From Salinarimonas rosea DSM 21201 (GTDB taxonomy: Bacteria; Pseudomonadota; Alphaproteobacteria; Rhizobiales; Beijerinckiaceae), in contig NZ_AUBC01000029.1 of the NCBI RefSeq assembly GCF_000429045.1, forward strand, positions 1 to 51,133: 51,133 nucleotides of DNA, in the 5' to 3' direction. The notes beneath the pieces are model-generated. The model did not search any database. It saw only the letters and a list, made by a program, of their open reading frames with translations, and was not told the origin of the DNA. The translations under genes were made by a program, and so were the position numbers. This document shows positions 34,317 through 43,871 of this stretch, piece by piece (position 1 is the stretch's first letter; each line of letters opens with the position of its first letter).

Positions 34317-35024
34317 ATGAAGATCACCTGGTTCGGACATTCCGCCTTCCGCCTCGAGTTCGGCGACGCCGTGGTGCTGATCGACCCGTTCCTGTCGGGC
34401 AATCCAGCCTTCGAGGGCGATCTCGCCGAGGCGACGAAGGGGGTGACCCACGTCCTCCTCACCCACGCCCACGGCGACCACGTCGGCGACACCGTCGCCA
34501 TCGCCAAGGAGAGCGGCGCCAAGGTCGTCACCAACTACGATCTGTGCATGTACCTGGCGTCGCAGGGCGTCGAGCGCTTCGACCCGATGAACACCGGCGG
34601 CACCGTCGACCAGGGCGGCTTCACGGTGACGATGGTGCGCGCGGACCATTCCGCCGGGCTGGTGGAGCAGGGCGTCGGCTTCCCGCTGGGGAGCGCCGCC
34701 GGCCTGATCGTCAAGGCCCCGGGCGAGCCCACGGTCTACCACATGGGCGACACCGACATCTTCTCCGACATGGCGCTGATCGCGGAGCTGCACCGGCCCG
34801 ACGTGGTGCTCGTCCCGATCGGCGACCGCTTCACCATGGGCGCCGAGGTCGCGGCGCTCGCGATGAAGCGCTACTTCCCGGAGGCGAAGACGGCGATTCC
34901 CTGCCACTACGGCACGTTCCCGCTCATCGCCCCGACGGCGGACGGCTTCGTCGCCGCGATGCAGGGCGCGGGCACGCAGGTCGTCGTGCCGCACAAGGGC
35001 ATGCCGGTGCGCATCGCAGGGTGA
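34317..35024 (+). CDS. UPF0173-type metal-dependent hydrolase (MBL fold)
   Basis: This is a 235-residue metallo-beta-lactamase fold hydrolase of the small UPF0173 group. It has [11 protein letters not shown] at the N terminus, the metal motif [10 protein letters not shown] (HxHxDH), [12 protein letters not shown] with the bridging Asp, and a final IPCHYGTFP histidine. ATG 34317 follows GAGGGAGCG. The substrate is not known for this family. It diverges from ruvX. Confidence 0.88.
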   Translation: MKITWFGHSAFRLEFGDAVVLIDPFLSGNPAFEGDLAEATKGVTHVLLTHAHGDHVGDTVAIAKESGAKVVTNYDLCMYLASQGVERFDPMNTGGTVDQGGFTVTMVRADHSAGLVEQGVGFPLGSAAGLIVKAPGEPTVYHMGDTDIFSDMALIAELHRPDVVLVPIGDRFTMGAEVAALAMKRYFPEAKTAIPCHYGTFPLIAPTADGFVAAMQGAGTQVVVPHKGMPVRIAG

Positions 35025-35046
35025 ACGCGCATCGGGTGAACGCCCG

Positions 35047-35054
35047 TTAACCAT
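35047..35054. promoter_or_regulatory. CtrA-like half-site TTAACCAT
   Basis: TTAACCAT is the type of half-site also used by CtrA or CcrM-linked promoters in alphaproteobacteria. It sits 51 bases before the full site at 35105. It might be chance in so short a motif. Confidence 0.3.
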
Positions 35055-35104
35055 GATCGCGTGCCGCGCTGGCACGCCGGGCGGCTGTCTGGCAGGCTCC
35101 CGCG

Positions 35105-35120
35105 TTAAGGATCGCTTAAC
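35105..35120. promoter_or_regulatory. Perfect CtrA-type box TTAA-N7-TTAAC
   Basis: TTAAGGATCGCTTAAC matches the CtrA consensus TTAA-N7-TTAAC at every fixed position, in a genome where AT-rich words are rare. It lies 19 bases before the TTG start I give for the following gene. It would therefore be very close to that gene's transcription start, or the real start codon is further downstream. Confidence 0.6.
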
Positions 35121-35138
35121 CAACGCGCCGAGGCCGCT

Positions 35139-35564
35139 TTGCCCGATACCATCGTCCTCTCGCCGAGGGTCACGCGCCGCGCCGTGCCGGCGTCGGACAC
35201 GATCCTGCCCGTGCTCGACCTCGATGCGAACAGCCGGGTCGTGCGCCGGGCGGTGACGGCGCCCGTGATCTCCGCCGCGGATCTCGCGGGGGCCCGTCCG
35301 CGCGCGCCGCAGCGGCCCGTGCCGGTCGCTCCGGTAGCATCGCCGGACCCGGCGCCCGATCTCGGCGCCCGCCTCGTGCGCCGCCTGCGCGCCGCCGTCG
35401 CGGACAGCCGCATCCGGATCGCGCTGCTCACCGCCATCCTCGTCGTCCTGGGGCTCCACGTTCTCGGGCCGCCGACGCTGCCGCGGGTGACCCGCGACGC
35501 GATCGAGGCGCCGTTCCCGCCGCCCGGCCACGCCATCGCGTTCGTCGTCCCGCACGCCTTCTGA
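35139..35564 (+). CDS. Small single-pass membrane protein of unknown function
   Basis: I do not recognise this 141-residue protein. Residues 1-90 are hydrophilic and Pro/Ala/Arg-rich. One membrane helix lies at about 93-111 (RIALLTAILVVLGLHVLG), then a short tail. The TTG start at 35139 has GAGG upstream; a GTG at about residue 16 is an alternative. Third codon positions are strongly GC, as in real genes here. The CtrA-type box upstream suggests cell-cycle or polar-development control. The topology (long cytoplasmic N terminus, short periplasmic end) is inferred. Confidence 0.6.
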   Translation: MPDTIVLSPRVTRRAVPASDTILPVLDLDANSRVVRRAVTAPVISAADLAGARPRAPQRPVPVAPVASPDPAPDLGARLVRRLRAAVADSRIRIALLTAILVVLGLHVLGPPTLPRVTRDAIEAPFPPPGHAIAFVVPHAF

Positions 35565-35641
35565 GGGCCTGTCGCGATTCTTCAAGACGGAGCAGTCCGC
35601 CGCGGGCAGGGTGGCGGCCTCTTCCCGCAACGGAGATCACG

Positions 35642-36025
35642 ATGAAGCTCAGGTACACGATCCTCTACGTGGAGGACGTCCCCGCCTCCCTCGCCTTCTA
35701 CGAGCGCGCCTTCGGTCTGGCGCGGGGCATGCTGCACCCGTCGAACGACTACGGCGAGCTCGCCACCGGGAACACGACACTGTCCTTCTCCTCGCGGCGC
35801 CTGATCCGCGCGCTCGGCAAGGACCCCGCCGCACCCGATCCCGCCCGCCCCAGCTTCGAGATCGCCTTCGAGACCGACGATGTCGAGGCCGCCTTCGCCC
35901 GCGCGGTCGAAGCGGGCGCGACGCCGAAGCAGGCGCCGCGGCGGGAGGAATGGGGGCAGACGACGTCCTACGTGACGGACCCGGACGGGTATCTGGTGGA
36001 GATCTGCTCGGCGGTGCCCGGCTGA
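35642..36025 (+). CDS. VOC-superfamily (glyoxalase/dioxygenase-fold) protein
   Basis: This 127-residue protein is one complete VOC module of paired beta-alpha-beta-beta-beta units. It shows YTILYVEDVPASLAFYERAF at the N terminus and EWGQTTSYVTDPDGYLVEIC at the C terminus, with Glu in LVEIC as the expected metal ligand. The position usually held by a metal His near the start is not obvious, so it may not bind metal. ATG 35642 follows a GGAGATCACG sequence. It converges on an AraC-type regulator. Confidence 0.82.
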   Translation: MKLRYTILYVEDVPASLAFYERAFGLARGMLHPSNDYGELATGNTTLSFSSRRLIRALGKDPAAPDPARPSFEIAFETDDVEAAFARAVEAGATPKQAPRREEWGQTTSYVTDPDGYLVEICSAVPG

Positions 36026-36029
36026 CGCA

Positions 36030-36671
36030 TCATCCGTACCCCGTCGCCAGCACCATCCCGGCCACCGTCTCGTCCCGCACGAGCCGCCCCGGCGTCGTGC
36101 CGAGCCAGCGGGAGAGCTCGCGGGTGAGGTGGGCCTGGTCGGCGTAGCCGGCGGCGAAGGCGGCCTCGGCCGGCGACGTGCCGGCGAGCAGCGCGCGGCC
36201 GGCGCGACGGGCGCGGGCGAGGCGGCGCCAGAAATCCGGGGAGCGGCCGGTCTCGGCCCGCACGAGCCGCTGGAGGGTGCGTGGCGCGACACCCGCGCGT
36301 GCGGCGGCGCCGGCGACGTCGCGGGCCTCGGCGAGGCAGGCGAGGGCCTCCTCCAGGCGAGGCGAGCGCGGCGCGATCTCCGGCAGGCGGTCGAGGATCG
36401 CCGCCGCGTCCTCCGCGTCGGCGGGCGGCACGGCCGACAGCACGCCGACGTCGACCCGCCGCCCCGGTGCCAGCCGGAAGCCGGCGAGGCGCTCGCCGGG
36501 CGAAAGGCGCACCCGCGTCGGCGCGTCCATCAGCGCCGAGACGCGCAGCTCCGGCGCGGTGCCGGGGCGTCGCGCGAGGATGAGGTCGACGCAGCCGTCC
36601 GGCAGCACCAGCGCGTCGCGCGGTGCATCCGCGCTCGCGACCCAGCTTCCGATGACGTCCCGCGCGCTCAC
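36030..36671 (-). CDS. AraC-family transcriptional regulator
   Basis: This 213-residue protein has an N-terminal ligand-like domain with the [13 protein letters not shown] and LAGFRLAPG patterns of small AraC-type sensors. Its C-terminal AraC helix-turn-helix pair contains [20 protein letters not shown] and [20 protein letters not shown]. The start is GTG 36671 with GGGAGCGG upstream. The open frame extends further but there runs opposite gatC and has no family likeness. The 4-base gap to the VOC gene suggests a functional link, but the effector is unknown. Confidence 0.85.
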   Translation of the reverse strand: MSARDVIGSWVASADAPRDALVLPDGCVDLILARRPGTAPELRVSALMDAPTRVRLSPGERLAGFRLAPGRRVDVGVLSAVPPADAEDAAAILDRLPEIAPRSPRLEEALACLAEARDVAGAAARAGVAPRTLQRLVRAETGRSPDFWRRLARARRAGRALLAGTSPAEAAFAAGYADQAHLTRELSRWLGTTPGRLVRDETVAGMVLATGYG

Positions 36672-36755
36672 CCGCCGCTCCCGCCCATGGTTGCCCCCCG
36701 CGTCGCGGCGATGATATAGCCGGCGCGACCCGCCCTCCAGCCCGGCTTGGAACAC

Positions 36756-37043
36756 ATGTCCGTCGACACCGACACCGTGAGGCGCATCGCGCGCCTGGCC
36801 CGCATCCGCGTGACCGACGAGGACGTGCCGCATCTCCAGGGCGAGCTCAATGCCATCCTCGCCTTCGTCGAGCAGCTGTCGGAGGTCGACGTCGAGGGCG
36901 TCGAGCCGATGACCTCCGTCACGCCGATGCGCATCAAGACCCGCGAGGACGGCGTCGCCGACGGCGACAAGGCCGACGACATCGTCGCCAACGCCCCCGT
37001 GACCGAGGACCATTTCTTCGTGGTCCCCAAGGTCGTCGAGTAA
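36756..37043 (+). CDS. gatC: Glutamyl-tRNA(Gln)/aspartyl-tRNA(Asn) amidotransferase, subunit C
   Basis: GatC is the small subunit that holds GatA and GatB together in transamidation of misacylated tRNA. The 95-residue protein matches the family: [37 protein letters not shown] and [13 protein letters not shown] 36756 is the family start. gatA follows after 44 bases. gatB is not in the window, so it must lie elsewhere. Confidence 0.95.
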   Translation: MSVDTDTVRRIARLARIRVTDEDVPHLQGELNAILAFVEQLSEVDVEGVEPMTSVTPMRIKTREDGVADGDKADDIVANAPVTEDHFFVVPKVVE

Positions 37044-37087
37044 CCCGTTCAGCCGCCGTCGCACCCCGTCGCAGCAAGGGCACGCCC

Positions 37088-38569
37088 GTGACCGATCTCA
37101 CCGACCTCACCCTCGCCGAGGCCCGCGAGGGGCTCGCGAAGAAGTCCTTCTCCGCGCGCGAGCTGACGCAGGCGCATCTCGATGCCGTGGCGAAGGCCCG
37201 CGCGCTCAACGCCTACGTGCTCGAGACGCCGGAGAAGGCGCTCGCCATGGCCGACGCCTCCGACGCGCGCCTCGCGAAGGGGGAGGCGGGCCCGCTCGAG
37301 GGCCTGCCGATCGGCGTCAAGGACCTGTTCTGCACCGAGGGCGTGCGCTCGACCGCCTGCTCGCGGATCCTCGACGACTTCACCCCGCGCTACGAATCGA
37401 CCGTCACCGCCAACCTCTGGCGGGCGGGCGCGGTGATGCTCGGCAAGATCAATTGCGACGAGTTCGCCATGGGCTCGTCGAACGAGACGAGCGCCTTCGG
37501 GCCGGTCGTGTCGCCCTGGCGCCGCGCCGGCTCGGACGCGGCGCTCGTCCCCGGCGGCTCGTCCGGCGGCTCGGCCGCGGCGGTCTCCGCCCGCCTCGCG
37601 CTCGCGGCGACGGCGACCGACACCGGCGGCTCGATCCGCCAGCCCGCCGCCTTCACCGGGACGGTGGGCATCAAGCCGACCTACGGGCGCTGCTCGCGCT
37701 GGGGCATCGTCGCCTTCGCCTCGTCGCTCGATCAGGCCGGGCCGATCACCAAGAGCGTCGAGGACGCGGCGATGATGCTCCAGGCCATGGCCGGCCCGGA
37801 CGCCAAGGACACGACCTGCGCCGACATGCCCGTGCCGGACTACCGCGCCGCCGTGTCGCGCGGCGTCAGGGGGCTCAGGATCGGCATCCCGAAGGAATAC
37901 CGCGTCGAGGGCATGCCCGCCGAGATCGAGGCGCTCTGGCAGCAGGGGCAGGACTGGCTGCGCGCCGCCGGCGCCGAGATGGTCGAGATCTCGCTGCCGC
38001 ACACCAAATACGCGCTTCCGGCCTACTACATCGTCGCGCCGGCGGAGGCCTCCTCCAACCTCGCGCGCTACGACGGCGTGCGTTACGGCCTGCGCGTGCC
38101 GGGCCGCGACATCACCGACATGTACGAGATGACCCGCGCCGAGGGCTTCGGCCGCGAGGTGAAGCGGCGCGTCATGATCGGCACCTACGTGCTCTCCGCG
38201 GGCTACTACGACGCCTACTACCTGCGCGCCCAGAAGATCCGCACCCTGATCAAGCGCGACTTCGAGGAGGCCTACGCCGCGGGCGTCGACGCCATCCTCA
38301 CGCCGGCGACGCCGTCGGCCGCCTTCGGCATCGGCGAGAAGGGCTCGGGCGATCCCGTGGAGATGTACCTCAACGACATTTTCACGGTCACCGTGAACAT
38401 GGCGGGCCTGCCCGGCATCTCCGTCCCCGCCGGCTTCGACGCGCAGGGCCTGCCGCTCGGCCTCCAGCTCATCGGCCGCGCCTTCGACGAGGAGACCCTC
38501 TTCGCCACCGGCCGCGTGATCGAGGAGGCCGCCGGCCGGGTGACCTATCCGCAGCCCTGGTGGGGGTGA
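37088..38569 (+). CDS. gatA: Glutamyl-tRNA(Gln)/aspartyl-tRNA(Asn) amidotransferase, subunit A
   Basis: GatA is the amidase that releases ammonia from glutamine. The 493-residue amidase-signature protein has the Ser-cisSer-Lys triad: Lys78 (IGVKDLF), Ser158 (PGGSSGGS) and nucleophile Ser182 (DTGGSIR). SYYDAYY-like sequence and [12 protein letters not shown] are also present. The start is GTG 37088. Its stop overlaps the next gene start as GTGA. Confidence 0.97.
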   Translation: MTDLTDLTLAEAREGLAKKSFSARELTQAHLDAVAKARALNAYVLETPEKALAMADASDARLAKGEAGPLEGLPIGVKDLFCTEGVRSTACSRILDDFTPRYESTVTANLWRAGAVMLGKINCDEFAMGSSNETSAFGPVVSPWRRAGSDAALVPGGSSGGSAAAVSARLALAATATDTGGSIRQPAAFTGTVGIKPTYGRCSRWGIVAFASSLDQAGPITKSVEDAAMMLQAMAGPDAKDTTCADMPVPDYRAAVSRGVRGLRIGIPKEYRVEGMPAEIEALWQQGQDWLRAAGAEMVEISLPHTKYALPAYYIVAPAEASSNLARYDGVRYGLRVPGRDITDMYEMTRAEGFGREVKRRVMIGTYVLSAGYYDAYYLRAQKIRTLIKRDFEEAYAAGVDAILTPATPSAAFGIGEKGSGDPVEMYLNDIFTVTVNMAGLPGISVPAGFDAQGLPLGLQLIGRAFDEETLFATGRVIEEAAGRVTYPQPWWG

Positions 38570-39042
38570 GCACCGGGCTCGAGATCGCGCTCGCCGAGGC
38601 GGTCGCGACCGTCCTCTGGATCGGGCACACGGGCTTTCCGCGCGTCGGGCTCGCCGTGCTCGTGACGGCGCCGTTGCTCTGGTGGGCGCAGGCGCTGCCG
38701 GCCTTCGGGCGCGCCGCGATCGGGACGACCCTCTTCGCGCTCGGCCTGTGGGCCAGCGCGACCTGGGGCGGGGCGACCGGAATCGTCGACGACGGACGCA
38801 TCGTCATCGACGAGGTCGCCGGCGCGGCACTCGTGCTCTTCGTCCTGCGGCCGAGACGCCCCTCGGTTGCCGCGTTCCTCCTCGTCGCCTACGTGACGAT
38901 CGACCGGGTGAAGCCCTGGCCCGTCGACCGGGCGGAGGCGATCCCCGGGGCGCTCGGCGTGATGGCGGACGACCTCGCCGCGGCGGGGATCGTCCTCGCC
39001 GCGGCCGCGCTCGCGTCCGTGGTGCTGCGGCGCCTCGCATGA
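38566..39042 (+). CDS. pgpA: Phosphatidylglycerophosphatase A homologue
   Basis: PgpA dephosphorylates phosphatidylglycerol phosphate to phosphatidylglycerol in the inner membrane. The 158-residue protein has four hydrophobic segments and the PgpA signature in two blocks: [15 protein letters not shown] and [19 protein letters not shown], with [10 protein letters not shown]. The usual long N-terminal part with LGTG-type residues is shorter or diverged ([11 protein letters not shown]). It starts at GTG 38566, overlapping gatA. Activity is likely, given DE and DD residues, but not certain. Confidence 0.78.
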   Translation: MSTGLEIALAEAVATVLWIGHTGFPRVGLAVLVTAPLLWWAQALPAFGRAAIGTTLFALGLWASATWGGATGIVDDGRIVIDEVAGAALVLFVLRPRRPSVAAFLLVAYVTIDRVKPWPVDRAEAIPGALGVMADDLAAAGIVLAAAALASVVLRRLA

Positions 39043-39111
39043 TGGCGCGGGGGCGCGCCGCCTGCTAGGACGCGGGCGCGTTCGCGTCCGCCTTTCGAGG
39101 AGCCTCCCGCC

Positions 39112-39405
39112 GTGGAAACCCCGTCCGTCGCCGCCGCCGTCTGGCTGATGGCCGCCTTCGACCCGATCCTGATCGTGGTGGCGGCCTGGTTCGGCTGGAA
39201 TGCCGACCAGGCCGGCAAGCTCGTCGTCGCGGTGATCGCGGCGCTGGCGGCGGCAGTCCTCGCCGCCTGGGCGATCACCAGCCTCGGCCTCCCCTGGATC
39301 GCCCCCGTCGGCGGCGACCACCCCTCGCTGCTGCCGGTGCGCACGGTGGCGGCGCTGGTCTGGTCGAGCGCGGCGTACGGGATCAGGCGCATGCGGGGGG
39401 CGTGA
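39112..39405 (+). CDS. Small two- or three-helix membrane protein, unknown
   Basis: I do not recognise this 97-residue protein. It has hydrophobic segments at about residues 8-26, 37-57 and 77-89, with a short loop carrying LPWIAPVGGDHPSLLP. The start is GTG 39112. High third-position GC supports coding. It lies between pgpA and uvrC on the pgpA strand and may be in the gatCA-pgpA transcript. Confidence 0.65.
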   Translation: METPSVAAAVWLMAAFDPILIVVAAWFGWNADQAGKLVVAVIAALAAAVLAAWAITSLGLPWIAPVGGDHPSLLPVRTVAALVWSSAAYGIRRMRGA

Positions 39406-39430
39406 TCGGGGGCGGGGTAGGACGAAAGCT

Positions 39431-39449
39431 CCTCCCCCGTCGGGGGAGG
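39431..39449. terminator. Hairpin between the small membrane gene and uvrC
   Basis: CCTCCCCC (39431-39438) and GGGGGAGG (39442-39449) form a perfect 8-base stem with a 3-base loop. It serves the plus-strand gene before it. Confidence 0.5.
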
Positions 39450-39568
39450 TGGATCGGCGGCGAAACCGACGAGACGGAAGGGCGTGCGCCGCAGGCGCGC
39501 TCCGGCGCAGCCGAAACCGGACGTGTCGAGCCGCGGGACCCCGCCCCTGGCTCGCTGCGCTCGCCGTC

Positions 39569-39587
39569 CCCGCCCCGAGGGGGCGGG
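39569..39587. terminator. Hairpin downstream of uvrC
   Basis: CCCGCCCC (39569-39576) and GGGGCGGG (39580-39587) form an 8-base stem. It lies just past the uvrC stop on the minus strand. The whole 39420-39590 block, with its GC-rich palindromes and non-coding CGAAACCGACGAG and GAAACCGGACG units, resembles a dispersed intergenic element. Confidence 0.45.
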
Positions 39588-39598
39588 AGAGCGGGGCG

Positions 39599-41695
39599 TC
39601 AGTCGTGGAAGTGGTCGTAGACCGCCTTCGCGGTGGCGGCGTTGACGCCGGGCGTCTTCATCAGGTCCTCGAGCGCGGCGCGCTGGATGGCCTTCACCGT
39701 GCCGAAATGGTGGAGCAGCGCGCGCTTGCGGGCGGGGCCGATGCCGGCGATCTCGTCGAGCGGGTTCTGCACCATGGCGCGCTTGCGCTTGGCGCGGTGG
39801 GCGCCGATGGCGAAGCGGTGGGCCTCGTCGCGCAGGCGCTGGATGAAGTACAGCGCCGGGTCGCGCGGTGGCAGCTTGAAGGGGCTCCTGCCCTCGCAGA
39901 AGAACGTCTCGCGGCCCGCGTCGCGGTCGCGCCCCTTGGCGACGCCGACGAGGGCGACGTCGGTCACGCCGATCTCGGCGAGCGCCCTGCGGGCCGCCGC
40001 GACCTGGCCGGCGCCACCGTCGATGAGCACGAGATCGGGCCAGGCCGGGAACTCCTCGTCGGCGGCGGCCGTCTCGAGCTCGTCCTCCAGCGTCTCGTCC
40101 TCGCTCCCGGCCTCCGGTCCCTCGGCGATCAGCGCGTCCTCGATCTCGCGCGCCTCCTCCGGCTCGTCTGCCGCCGCCTCGGGGACGCGGACGAGCCGGT
40201 CCGGATGCTCCTTCACCAGCCGCGCGAAGCGCCGGCCGAGCACCTCCTTCATCATCCCGAAGTCGTCGCCCGGCGTGAGGTCCTGCGACTTGATGTTGAA
40301 GGTGCGGTAGTGCTGCTTCATGAAGCCGCCGACGCCGGCGACGACCATCGCGCCGACGGCGTTCGTGCCCATGATGTGCGAGTTGTCGTAGACCTCCACG
40401 CGCCGCGGGGCGCGCGGCAGGTCGAAGGCCTGGGCCAGGACGTCGAGCAGCTTCGCCTGGGAGGAGCGCTCGGCGAGGCGCCGGCCGAGCGCCTCCTTGG
40501 CATTGCGCAGCGCCGCCTCGACCATGGCGCGACGCTCGCCGCGCTTCGGGGCGTGCACCTCCACCTTGTGGCCGGCCTTCAGGGTCAGGGCCTTCTGGAC
40601 GAGGTCGCGCTCCTCGATGTCGTGGGACAGGAGGACGAGCCGCGGCGGCGGCTTGTCGGCGTAGAACAGCGAGACGAAGGAGGCGAGCACCTCCTGAGGC
40701 GCGAGCCCCTTCTCGGCCTTGGGGAAGTAGGCGCGGTTGCCCCAGTTCTGCCAGTTGCGGAAGAAGAACACCTCGACGCAATAGGCCCCGGCCTGCTCGT
40801 CGATGGCGACGACGTCCGCCTCCTCCACCGACTGCGTGTTGATCCCCTGCGACCCCTGGATGGCGGAGAGCGCGGCGATGCGGTCGCGGTAGCGGGCCGC
40901 GCGCTCGAACTCGAGCGCTTCCGCCGCTTCCTGCATGTCCGCGGCGAGCCGCTCCTTCACCGCGGTCGAGCGCCCGGCGAGGAAGGCCTGCGCCTCGCCC
41001 GCGAGCGCCGCATAGTCCTCCCTGCCGATCTCCCCCGTGCAGGGGCCGGCGCAGCGCTTGATCTGGTGGAGCAGGCAGGGCCGCGTGCGGTTGTCGTAGT
41101 AGCTGTCCGAGCAGGTGCGCAGCAGGAAGGCGCGCTGCAGCGCCGTCATCGTGCGGTTGACCGCCCACACGCTCGCGAACGGCCCGAAATAGGCGCCCTT
41201 GCGGTTCCGCGCCCCGCGGTGCTTCACGAGCTGCGGCGCGCGATCGGCGTCCTCGGTGAGGAGGATGTAGGGCAGGGACTTGTCGTCGCGCAGGAGCACG
41301 TTGTAGCGCGGCTTGAGCTGCTTGATGAGGTTCGTCTCGAGCAGCAGCGCCTCGGTCTCGGTCGCCGTGGTGACGAACTCCATCGCCGCCGTGTCGACGA
41401 TCATCCGGGCGATGCGGTTCGAATGCGCGTAGCCCCGCGCGTAGGAGCCCACGCGCGACTTCAGGTTCTTGGCCTTGCCGACGTAGAGCACCTCGCCGGC
41501 CGCATCGATCATGCGGTAGACGCCCGGCGCGTTGGGCAGCGTCTCCCAGAAGCGCCGGATCACCGACATGCCGGCCTTCAGCTCGGCCGGCGTCTCGAAG
41601 TCGAAGGCCGCGCGCGTGCCTTCGGCGTCGGCCGGCTCGGGCGGGAGCGGGGCATCGGCCTCGGTCGTCGTGGTGGATTCGGTCTCGTCGCTCAT
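39599..41695 (-). CDS. uvrC: Excinuclease ABC subunit C
   Basis: UvrC makes both incisions in nucleotide excision repair. The 698-residue protein has the GIY-YIG nuclease ([20 protein letters not shown], about 51-70), four clustered cysteines ([20 protein letters not shown] and KRCAGPC), and a UVR motif in [20 protein letters not shown]. The RNase H-like nuclease ([26 protein letters not shown]) and a C-terminal helix-hairpin-helix pair complete it. An acidic low-complexity insertion lies at about residues 504-548. ATG 41695 has no clear ribosome-binding site; the frame stays open upstream without family likeness. Confidence 0.95.
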   Translation of the reverse strand: MSDETESTTTTEADAPLPPEPADAEGTRAAFDFETPAELKAGMSVIRRFWETLPNAPGVYRMIDAAGEVLYVGKAKNLKSRVGSYARGYAHSNRIARMIVDTAAMEFVTTATETEALLLETNLIKQLKPRYNVLLRDDKSLPYILLTEDADRAPQLVKHRGARNRKGAYFGPFASVWAVNRTMTALQRAFLLRTCSDSYYDNRTRPCLLHQIKRCAGPCTGEIGREDYAALAGEAQAFLAGRSTAVKERLAADMQEAAEALEFERAARYRDRIAALSAIQGSQGINTQSVEEADVVAIDEQAGAYCVEVFFFRNWQNWGNRAYFPKAEKGLAPQEVLASFVSLFYADKPPPRLVLLSHDIEERDLVQKALTLKAGHKVEVHAPKRGERRAMVEAALRNAKEALGRRLAERSSQAKLLDVLAQAFDLPRAPRRVEVYDNSHIMGTNAVGAMVVAGVGGFMKQHYRTFNIKSQDLTPGDDFGMMKEVLGRRFARLVKEHPDRLVRVPEAAADEPEEAREIEDALIAEGPEAGSEDETLEDELETAAADEEFPAWPDLVLIDGGAGQVAAARRALAEIGVTDVALVGVAKGRDRDAGRETFFCEGRSPFKLPPRDPALYFIQRLRDEAHRFAIGAHRAKRKRAMVQNPLDEIAGIGPARKRALLHHFGTVKAIQRAALEDLMKTPGVNAATAKAVYDHFHD

Positions 41696-42001
41696 CGTGC
41701 GGGAGATGTATGCGACGCGCGCGCGAGGGGAAAGGGCAGCGCGCCGCGGCGAGACGGCGCCCGTGCCGACGGCGCGCCGCTCACGACGGCATTCCTGCGG
41801 CGCGTATGTCGCCCCAAGCGTCGAATCGGCGCTCGGGTGCCTCGGACGTTCGATGCAACTTCGCCTCGTCGGGCGGCGACCATATGGGAAGCCCGGCGGC
41901 ACGACTGCTTGCCGGATGACGGCCTTCCCGATATGACCCCTCGCGACAGGTGCGCGGGTCCGGCCCGCCGCGCCCCCCGAAGCTCGAAGGCTCCGTGATC
42001 G
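41696..42001. other. 306-base uvrC/prs divergent intergenic region
   Basis: I see no gene here. It contains the predicted prs promoter near 41909-41937. I did not find a LexA-type box or a clear uvrC promoter. Confidence 0.5.
41909..41937 (+). promoter_or_regulatory. Predicted prs promoter
   Basis: TTGCCG (41909-41914), 17 bases and TATGAC (41932-41937) form a fair sigma-70 promoter, ending about 64 bases before the prs ATG. Confidence 0.35.
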
Positions 42002-42934
42002 ATGAAGCTCGTCGCCGGCAACTCCAACCGCCCGCTCGCCGAGGCGATCGCCGCGTACCTCGACGTCCCGCTCGCGCGCTGCTCCGTCAAGCGCTTCGCG
42101 GACATGGAGATCTTCGTCGAGCTCCAGGAGAACGTCCGCGGCGAGGACGTCTTCATCGTCCAGTCGACCTCGTTCCCGGCGAACGACCACCTGATGGAGC
42201 TGCTGATCCTGATCGACGCTTGCCGCCGCTCCTCGGCGCGGCGGATCACGGCGGTGATCCCGTATTTCGGCTACGCCCGACAGGACCGGCGCACCGCGGG
42301 CCGCACGCCGATCTCGGCCAAGCTCGTGGCGAACCTGATCACCGAGTCCGGCTGCGACCGCGTGCTGACGCTCGATCTCCACGCGGGACAGATCCAGGGC
42401 TTCTTCGACATCCCCACCGACAACCTCTTCGCCGCCCCGGTGATCACTCGCGACATCAAGGAGCGCCTGCCCGCGGGCGAGCGCATGGTGGTCTCGCCGG
42501 ACGTCGGCGGCGTGGTGCGCGCCCGCGCGCTGTCCAAGCGCCTCGAGACGACGCTCGCCATCGTCGACAAGCGCCGCGACCGGCCGGGCGAGTCGGAGGT
42601 GATGAACATCATCGGCGAGGTGCGCGGGCGCTCCTGCATCCTCATCGACGACATCATCGATTCCGGCGGCACCCTGTGCAACGCCGCCGAGGCGCTGCTC
42701 GCGGAGGGCGCCACCGCGGTCTCCGCCTACATCACTCACGGCGTGCTCTCGGGCGGGGCGGTGTCGCGCATCGCGAACTCCAAGCTCAAGGAGCTCGTGA
42801 TCACGGACTCGATCATGCCGACGGAAGCCGTGAAGGTCGCCCGCAACATCCGCGTCGTCTCGATCGCGCCCCTGATGGGCGAGGCCATCGCCCGCACCGC
42901 GAGCGAGAGCTCGGTGTCCAGCCTGTTCGATTGA
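42002..42934 (+). CDS. prs: Ribose-phosphate pyrophosphokinase
   Basis: Prs makes PRPP from ribose 5-phosphate and ATP, for purine, pyrimidine, His, Trp and NAD synthesis. The 310-residue protein has [20 protein letters not shown] at the N terminus, [20 protein letters not shown], the flexible-loop region [19 protein letters not shown] and the PRPP-binding [14 protein letters not shown]. The length is typical. It diverges from uvrC. Confidence 0.97.
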   Translation: MKLVAGNSNRPLAEAIAAYLDVPLARCSVKRFADMEIFVELQENVRGEDVFIVQSTSFPANDHLMELLILIDACRRSSARRITAVIPYFGYARQDRRTAGRTPISAKLVANLITESGCDRVLTLDLHAGQIQGFFDIPTDNLFAAPVITRDIKERLPAGERMVVSPDVGGVVRARALSKRLETTLAIVDKRRDRPGESEVMNIIGEVRGRSCILIDDIIDSGGTLCNAAEALLAEGATAVSAYITHGVLSGGAVSRIANSKLKELVITDSIMPTEAVKVARNIRVVSIAPLMGEAIARTASESSVSSLFD

Positions 42935-43133
42935 GGCGGGGGCGGCGGGCCTGGGATCTACCGGGACGCGAAGCGTTCGACGTTCTCGCGCGTTCGTGCA
43001 TGGGCAATCGCCGAGGTAGGGCCGGATGCTTGTGCTTCCGTCGGATTTCCGTAGACGCGACCGGCTCTCCGGTTGATGCGTGTCGTCGGGGCGGGCACCA
43101 ACGCCCCGAGATACGCGCGAGAGGGAGCACACA

Positions 43134-43844
43134 ATGCCCGACACCACCACCAAGGTCGCCCTCGTCACCGCCGGCGGCTCCGGCATGGGGGCGGATGCCG
43201 CGCGCCGGCTCGCCGCCGACGGGTTTCGCGTGGGCATCCTCTCGTCGTCAGGGAAAGGTGAGGCCCTGGCCGGCGAGCTCGGGGGCTTCGGGGTCACCGG
43301 GTCGAACCTCGTCGTCGCCGATCTCGCGCGGCTCGTCGACGGCGCCATGGCGCGCTGGGGGCGGGTCGACGTCCTGGTGAACTCCGCCGGGCACGGGCCC
43401 AAGGGCGACGTGCTCGCCATCCCCGACGAGGACTGGCACCTGGGGATGGACGTCTACCTTCTGAACGTCGTGCGACCCGCGCGTCTGGTGACGCCGATCA
43501 TGCAGGCGCAGGGCGGCGGGGCGATCGTCAACATCTCGAGCTTCGCTGCCGTGGAGCCCGATCCGGTCTTCCCCACGTCGGCCGTGTTCCGCGCCGGGCT
43601 CGCGGCCTTCACGAAGCTCTTCGCCGATCGTTACGCGCCGGACAACATCCGCATGAACAACGTGCTCCCCGGCTTCGTCGACAGCCTGCCGGAGACCGAG
43701 GCGCGCCGCGCGCGCATCCCGATGGGGCGCTACGCGCGGGCCGCGGAGGTCTCCTCGCTCGTCGCCTGGCTCGCCTCGGAGGAGGGCGCCTACATGACCG
43801 GTCAGAACCTGCGCCTCGACGGCGGGCTGACGCGCTCGCTGTGA
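43134..43844 (+). CDS. SDR-fold protein lacking the catalytic Tyr and Lys
   Basis: This 236-residue short-chain dehydrogenase fold has an NAD(P)-binding Gly motif [12 protein letters not shown] (12-23), VNSAG (82-86), and Ser135/Ser136 in NISSF. Where YxxxK should be, the sequence reads [10 protein letters not shown]: Thr148 takes the place of Tyr and Phe152 that of Lys. The rest ([33 protein letters not shown]) is normal. It may be a non-catalytic or altered-chemistry member. ATG 43134 has GAGGGAG upstream. The prs gene lies 199 bases upstream, probably in a separate transcript. Confidence 0.88.
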   Translation: MPDTTTKVALVTAGGSGMGADAARRLAADGFRVGILSSSGKGEALAGELGGFGVTGSNLVVADLARLVDGAMARWGRVDVLVNSAGHGPKGDVLAIPDEDWHLGMDVYLLNVVRPARLVTPIMQAQGGGAIVNISSFAAVEPDPVFPTSAVFRAGLAAFTKLFADRYAPDNIRMNNVLPGFVDSLPETEARRARIPMGRYARAAEVSSLVAWLASEEGAYMTGQNLRLDGGLTRSL

Positions 43845-43871
43845 GCGCGCCGAGCCCTCACCTCGGCGCCG

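Noticed and set aside
39420-39598. Small gene or CRISPR-like repeat in the uvrC downstream gap
   Set aside because: There is no regular spacing and no coding signal. The block is better explained by two terminator hairpins and GC-rich intergenic sequence.
41696-43420. Open frame continuing upstream of uvrC for several hundred codons
   Set aside because: It runs opposite prs and the SDR gene, has no UvrC similarity, and family alignment places the start near 41695.
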